Positions 61,163 to 64,000 of a DNA stretch of 64,000 nt are shown here, in pieces. Location of the stretch: NCBI RefSeq assembly GCF_003149455.1, contig NZ_QFFK01000001.1, positions 372,001-436,000 of the forward strand. Reading direction: 5' to 3'. The notes beneath the pieces are model-generated. The model ran no database searches. It was not told where the DNA came from and saw only the letters and a program-made list of their open reading frames with translations. The stretch is from Chitinophaga deserti (GTDB lineage: Bacteria > Bacteroidota > Bacteroidia > Chitinophagales > Chitinophagaceae). Within the stretch, counting starts at the first letter, position 1. Each line of letters opens with the position of its first letter. The position numbers were made by a program, and so were the translations under genes.

Positions 61163-62335
61163 ATGGCCCAGATGAAAATTATTCCGGTAAACGACGAAAA
61201 AACAGCCCGGGCGTTCCTTCAGGTACACGTACTGTTGAATCAGGACAAGGAAGGTTGGATACAACCGCTTGACAAGGATATTGAAGACGTCTTCGACCCG
61301 AAGAAGAATAAAACCTTCCGTTTCGGGGAATGCATCCGATGGGTGATGCAAGACGAATCCGGCAGGTTAACAGGCCGTATCGCCGCTTTTGTCAATAAGC
61401 GGTATAAGACGATGGGCGACGAGTTTCCCGTGGGAGGCTGTGGCTTTTTCGACTGCATCAACGACCAGCAGGCTGCCAACCTCCTCTTTGACACGGCCAG
61501 GGCCTGGCTGGCAGAAAAAGGAATGGAAGCGATGGACGGTCCCATTAATTTCGGAGACCGGGACCGCTGGTGGGGCCTTCAGGTAGAAGGATATGTGGAG
61601 CCTCCCTTCGGGATGAACTACAATCCTCCCTTCTACCAAACCCTCTTCGAATCTTACGGATTCAAGCCGTTTTTCCATCAGATATGTTTCGGGCTGCACA
61701 TTAATGTAATTCTGAAGGATAAGTTCCATATCCGCCATGGCAACATAGCGGCAGACCCCGCCTTCTCTGCCCGGCACCTCAAAAAGGACCAGCTGGAGAA
61801 GTATGCCATCGACTTTGTGACTGTCTATAACAAAGCCTGGGCAGGCCACGGGGGGAATAAGGAGATGAGTAAGGAACAGGCCATTATACTTTTTAAGAAA
61901 ATGAAGCCGGTAATTGATGAGCAGGTGATCTGGTTCGTATATTACAACGATGAACCTATTGCCTGCTGGCTCAACCTGCCCGACCTCAACCAGTATTTCA
62001 AGCATATGCACGGTAAATTCGGGCTTTTGCAAAAGCTGCAGTTCTTATGGTTGAAAATGACAGGCTCCTGCCGCAAGTTCACAGGTATCGTGTTTGGCGT
62101 GGTGCCCGAGTTTCAGGGTAAGGGGGTAGATTCCTATATGATCGTGGAAGGAGCCAAGGTTATACAGGCCCTTGGCCGGTACGACCATTACGAAATGCAA
62201 TGGGTAGGCGACTGGAACCCTAAAATGCTGAATGTAGCCGAGAGCCTGGGAGGCTTCCATAGCCGGAAGCTCACCACTTACCGCTATCTGTTTGACCGGC
62301 AGCGGGAATTCCACAGGCACCCGACGCTAGCATAA
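61163..62335 (+). CDS. GNAT-like N-acetyltransferase family protein
   Basis: 390 residues, cytoplasmic. The N-terminal third (IIPVNDEKTARAFLQVHVLL, GRIAAFVNKRY) and the GFFDCINDQQAANLLFDTARAWL segment have the pattern of GNAT-fold proteins; DGPINFGDRDRWWGLQVEGY and GMNYNPPFYQTLFESYGF are strongly conserved in a widespread Bacteroidota family of unproven function. A second GNAT-like half with FGVVPEFQGKGVDSYMI follows (about 300-340). The acceptor substrate is unknown. It is followed closely by a terminator and then dnaX. Confidence 0.78.
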   Translation: MAQMKIIPVNDEKTARAFLQVHVLLNQDKEGWIQPLDKDIEDVFDPKKNKTFRFGECIRWVMQDESGRLTGRIAAFVNKRYKTMGDEFPVGGCGFFDCINDQQAANLLFDTARAWLAEKGMEAMDGPINFGDRDRWWGLQVEGYVEPPFGMNYNPPFYQTLFESYGFKPFFHQICFGLHINVILKDKFHIRHGNIAADPAFSARHLKKDQLEKYAIDFVTVYNKAWAGHGGNKEMSKEQAIILFKKMKPVIDEQVIWFVYYNDEPIACWLNLPDLNQYFKHMHGKFGLLQKLQFLWLKMTGSCRKFTGIVFGVVPEFQGKGVDSYMIVEGAKVIQALGRYDHYEMQWVGDWNPKMLNVAESLGGFHSRKLTTYRYLFDRQREFHRHPTLA

Positions 62336-62342
62336 TTCTTTC

Positions 62343-62365
62343 AAACCGGCCGCTATGGCCGGTTT
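62343..62365 (+). terminator. Terminator of the GNAT-like gene
   Basis: Perfect 9-bp stem AAACCGGCC (62343-62351) and complement (62357-62365) with a five-base loop and T-rich tail, 8 bp after the stop codon. Confidence 0.88.
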
Positions 62366-62434
62366 TCGTTTTACAACTTTTTACTTCTTATTTTTTGCGT
62401 TACTTTCGGCTTTTGGAAAGGAGCGACTCCCATC

Positions 62435-64000
62435 ATGGAAAATTTTATTGTATCGGCCCGGAAATACCGCCCGCAGAACTTCTCTACGGTGGTTGGGCAA
62501 GCCCACATCACCACTACCCTTAAAAACGCCATCCGCAATAACCAGCTGGCGCATGCATTCCTGTTTTGCGGACCCAGAGGGGTGGGTAAAACTACCTGCG
62601 CCAGGATCCTCGCTAAAACCATCAACTGCGAAAACCTCCAGCCCGATGGGGAAGCCTGCGACCAGTGCGACTCCTGCCGTACCTTCAACGATGGCGCTTC
62701 CTTCAATATCCACGAGCTGGATGCCGCTTCCAATAACTCTGTAGACGATATCCGGACCCTGGTAGACCAGGTGCGCTTTGCCCCACAGGCCGGTAAATAC
62801 AAGATATATATCATAGATGAGGTGCACATGCTCAGCTCGTCGGCCTTCAATGCGTTCCTGAAAACGCTGGAAGAACCGCCTTCATATGCCATCTTCATCC
62901 TCGCTACCACCGAAAAACACAAGATCCTCCCCACCATCCTTTCCCGGTGCCAGATCTTCGACTTCCGCCGTATCACTATCCAGGATACGGTAGACCACCT
63001 GCAGGGAATCGTTTCCAAAGAGCACCTCTCCGCCGAGCCGGATGCCCTGCACCTCATCGCCCAGAAAACCGACGGGTGTATGCGCGACTCCCTCAGCACC
63101 CTCGATAAGATTGTGAGCTTTACGGGCGGACAGCTGACTTATCAAAATACCCTTGAGCACCTCAATATCCTCGATTACGACTACTTCTTCCGGATCATGG
63201 ACGGCGTACTTGTGCAGGATATAGCAGGTTCCCTCCTCATATTCGACGAAATACTTCAGAAGGGCTTCGAAGGTGATAACTTCCTCGGCGGCCTCGCTGA
63301 GTTCCTGCGTAACCTGTTGGTTTGCAAGGACGATAAGGTGCTTCACCTCATGGAGGTAAGTACCAATCTGAAAGACCGTTACCGGCAAATGAGCGGTCGC
63401 CTCAGTGCACCCTTCCTCGTTACGGCTCTGCAATTGCTGAATGATACCGAGATCGGGTACCGCATGGCCCGCAACAAGCGCCTCCATGTGGAAATGGCCC
63501 TTATCCGGCTGTGCTACCTCCAGCAGGCGGTAACGCTTGTCAGCAATGAGCAGACGGGCGAAGTGGTAAAAAAAAACTTGATTCCTGAAGGAACGCCACA
63601 ACGCCTGAGGGTTCCCCTCCCCACGCCGATCTACGGCAAACCCGCTACCACTAAAACAATAACGCCGCCCGAACCGCGGCTTACCATAGAATCCGGTGCG
63701 CCCCAGCCTGCACAGGCCAGCGCACCCGCTCCGGCACAGCCCAAGCCTGCCGCCGTTCCTCCTCCTGTTCAAACGGCATCCATGCCGGCAGCAGGTAATA
63801 CAGGGAGCTCACCCAGGCCGGCAACTCCTGCAGCAGGGAATGGCGCTACTCCTAAATTGACCGGCCTTGCCGCCATGAAGGAAGCCCTGGCGGCCAAACA
63901 GCAGCAAAAGGCAGATGTTCCCAAAGAATCCATCCCCCTTACAGCAGGGGCAGTAGCCGTTTACTGGGACGAGTTCATCGACCGGTTCCGCCAGGCCAAT
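62435..64000 (+). CDS. dnaX: DNA polymerase III subunit gamma/tau DnaX (3' end outside the window)
   Basis: From the ATG at 62435 the frame stays open for 522 codons to the window edge. It begins MENFIVSARKYRPQNFSTVV; the AAA+ clamp-loader domain has Walker A GPRGVGKTTCARIL, the zinc-binding Cys cluster CDQCDSC, Walker B IIDEVHMLSSSAFNAFLKTL, the SRC motif and sensor residues. A Pro/Ala-rich linker (residues about 405-470) leads to the tau C-terminal part, which is cut off. It loads the beta clamp in the replisome. No programmed frameshift signal is evident in the visible part. Confidence 0.96.
   Translation, partial: MENFIVSARKYRPQNFSTVVGQAHITTTLKNAIRNNQLAHAFLFCGPRGVGKTTCARILAKTINCENLQPDGEACDQCDSCRTFNDGASFNIHELDAASNNSVDDIRTLVDQVRFAPQAGKYKIYIIDEVHMLSSSAFNAFLKTLEEPPSYAIFILATTEKHKILPTILSRCQIFDFRRITIQDTVDHLQGIVSKEHLSAEPDALHLIAQKTDGCMRDSLSTLDKIVSFTGGQLTYQNTLEHLNILDYDYFFRIMDGVLVQDIAGSLLIFDEILQKGFEGDNFLGGLAEFLRNLLVCKDDKVLHLMEVSTNLKDRYRQMSGRLSAPFLVTALQLLNDTEIGYRMARNKRLHVEMALIRLCYLQQAVTLVSNEQTGEVVKKNLIPEGTPQRLRVPLPTPIYGKPATTKTITPPEPRLTIESGAPQPAQASAPAPAQPKPAAVPPPVQTASMPAAGNTGSSPRPATPAAGNGATPKLTGLAAMKEALAAKQQQKADVPKESIPLTAGAVAVYWDEFIDRFRQAN

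Overview
The window looks like a chromosomal segment of a Bacteroidota member, most likely Chitinophagaceae (Chitinophaga-like; the genus is an inference). Supporting signs are a SusC/SusD pair controlled by an ECF sigma factor and FecR anti-sigma, a SusC with an N-terminal STN domain, an ExbB-ExbD-ExbD-TonB cluster, the two-gene atpD-atpC arrangement, many secreted and lipoprotein signal peptides, and promoters matching the Bacteroidota primary sigma consensus TTTG-N19/20-TAnnTTTG (upstream of the AAA-TPR ATPase and atpD; with TTG at -33 upstream of exbB). Shine-Dalgarno sequences are generally absent, as expected for the phylum. No tRNA, rRNA or CRISPR array was seen.

Layout. 1-2.3 kb: start of an enolase-superfamily gene, a sugar epimerase-like TIM barrel and a divergent AraC regulator. 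2.3-11.7 kb: a minus-strand SusCD locus, read in transcription order as ECF sigma, FecR, SusC with STN domain, SusD, an arylsulfotransferase-like lipoprotein and a TsdA-like di-haem cytochrome c. 12.1-13.7 kb: an unrecognised secreted protein. 13.8-21.3 kb: an AT-richer defence island holding a short type II CBASS operon (CD-NTase, E2-like protein, CapV phospholipase), a 924-residue AAA-wHTH-TPR ATPase with its own promoter, and a decayed IS21-type element. 21.3-29.1 kb: mnmE, the exbB-exbD-exbD-tonB cluster and a zinc metalloprotease. 29.1-29.6 kb: a gene-free stretch with an 11-bp-periodic 119-bp palindrome. 29.6-36.4 kb: HPP membrane protein, LacI regulator, lipoprotein, alpha-L-fucosidase, beta-mannosidase. 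36.4-49.9 kb: housekeeping genes (lpxB, surE, an ABC exporter, a FadN/FadB-type beta-oxidation enzyme, metG, LD-carboxypeptidase), two tandem alpha/beta hydrolases, a ThiF/HesA-like protein and an orphan histidine kinase. 49.9-52.8 kb: a putative small RNA behind Pho-box-like repeats, two unknown small genes, a DUF1801 protein with a histone-H1-like tail, and yqgE. 52.8-64 kb: atpC-atpD, a Tat-exported phosphoesterase, an adaptor-permease-TolC exporter lacking its ATPase, a GNAT-like protein and the start of dnaX.

The most noteworthy items are the compact CBASS operon with its neighbouring STAND-like ATPase (13.8-19.8 kb), the 11-bp-periodic palindrome at 29.3-29.4 kb, and the putative response-regulator-controlled small RNA at 50.0-50.2 kb. 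CBASS itself is a described system. Any role of the AAA-TPR protein in defence, and the function of the palindrome and of the small RNA, are open.
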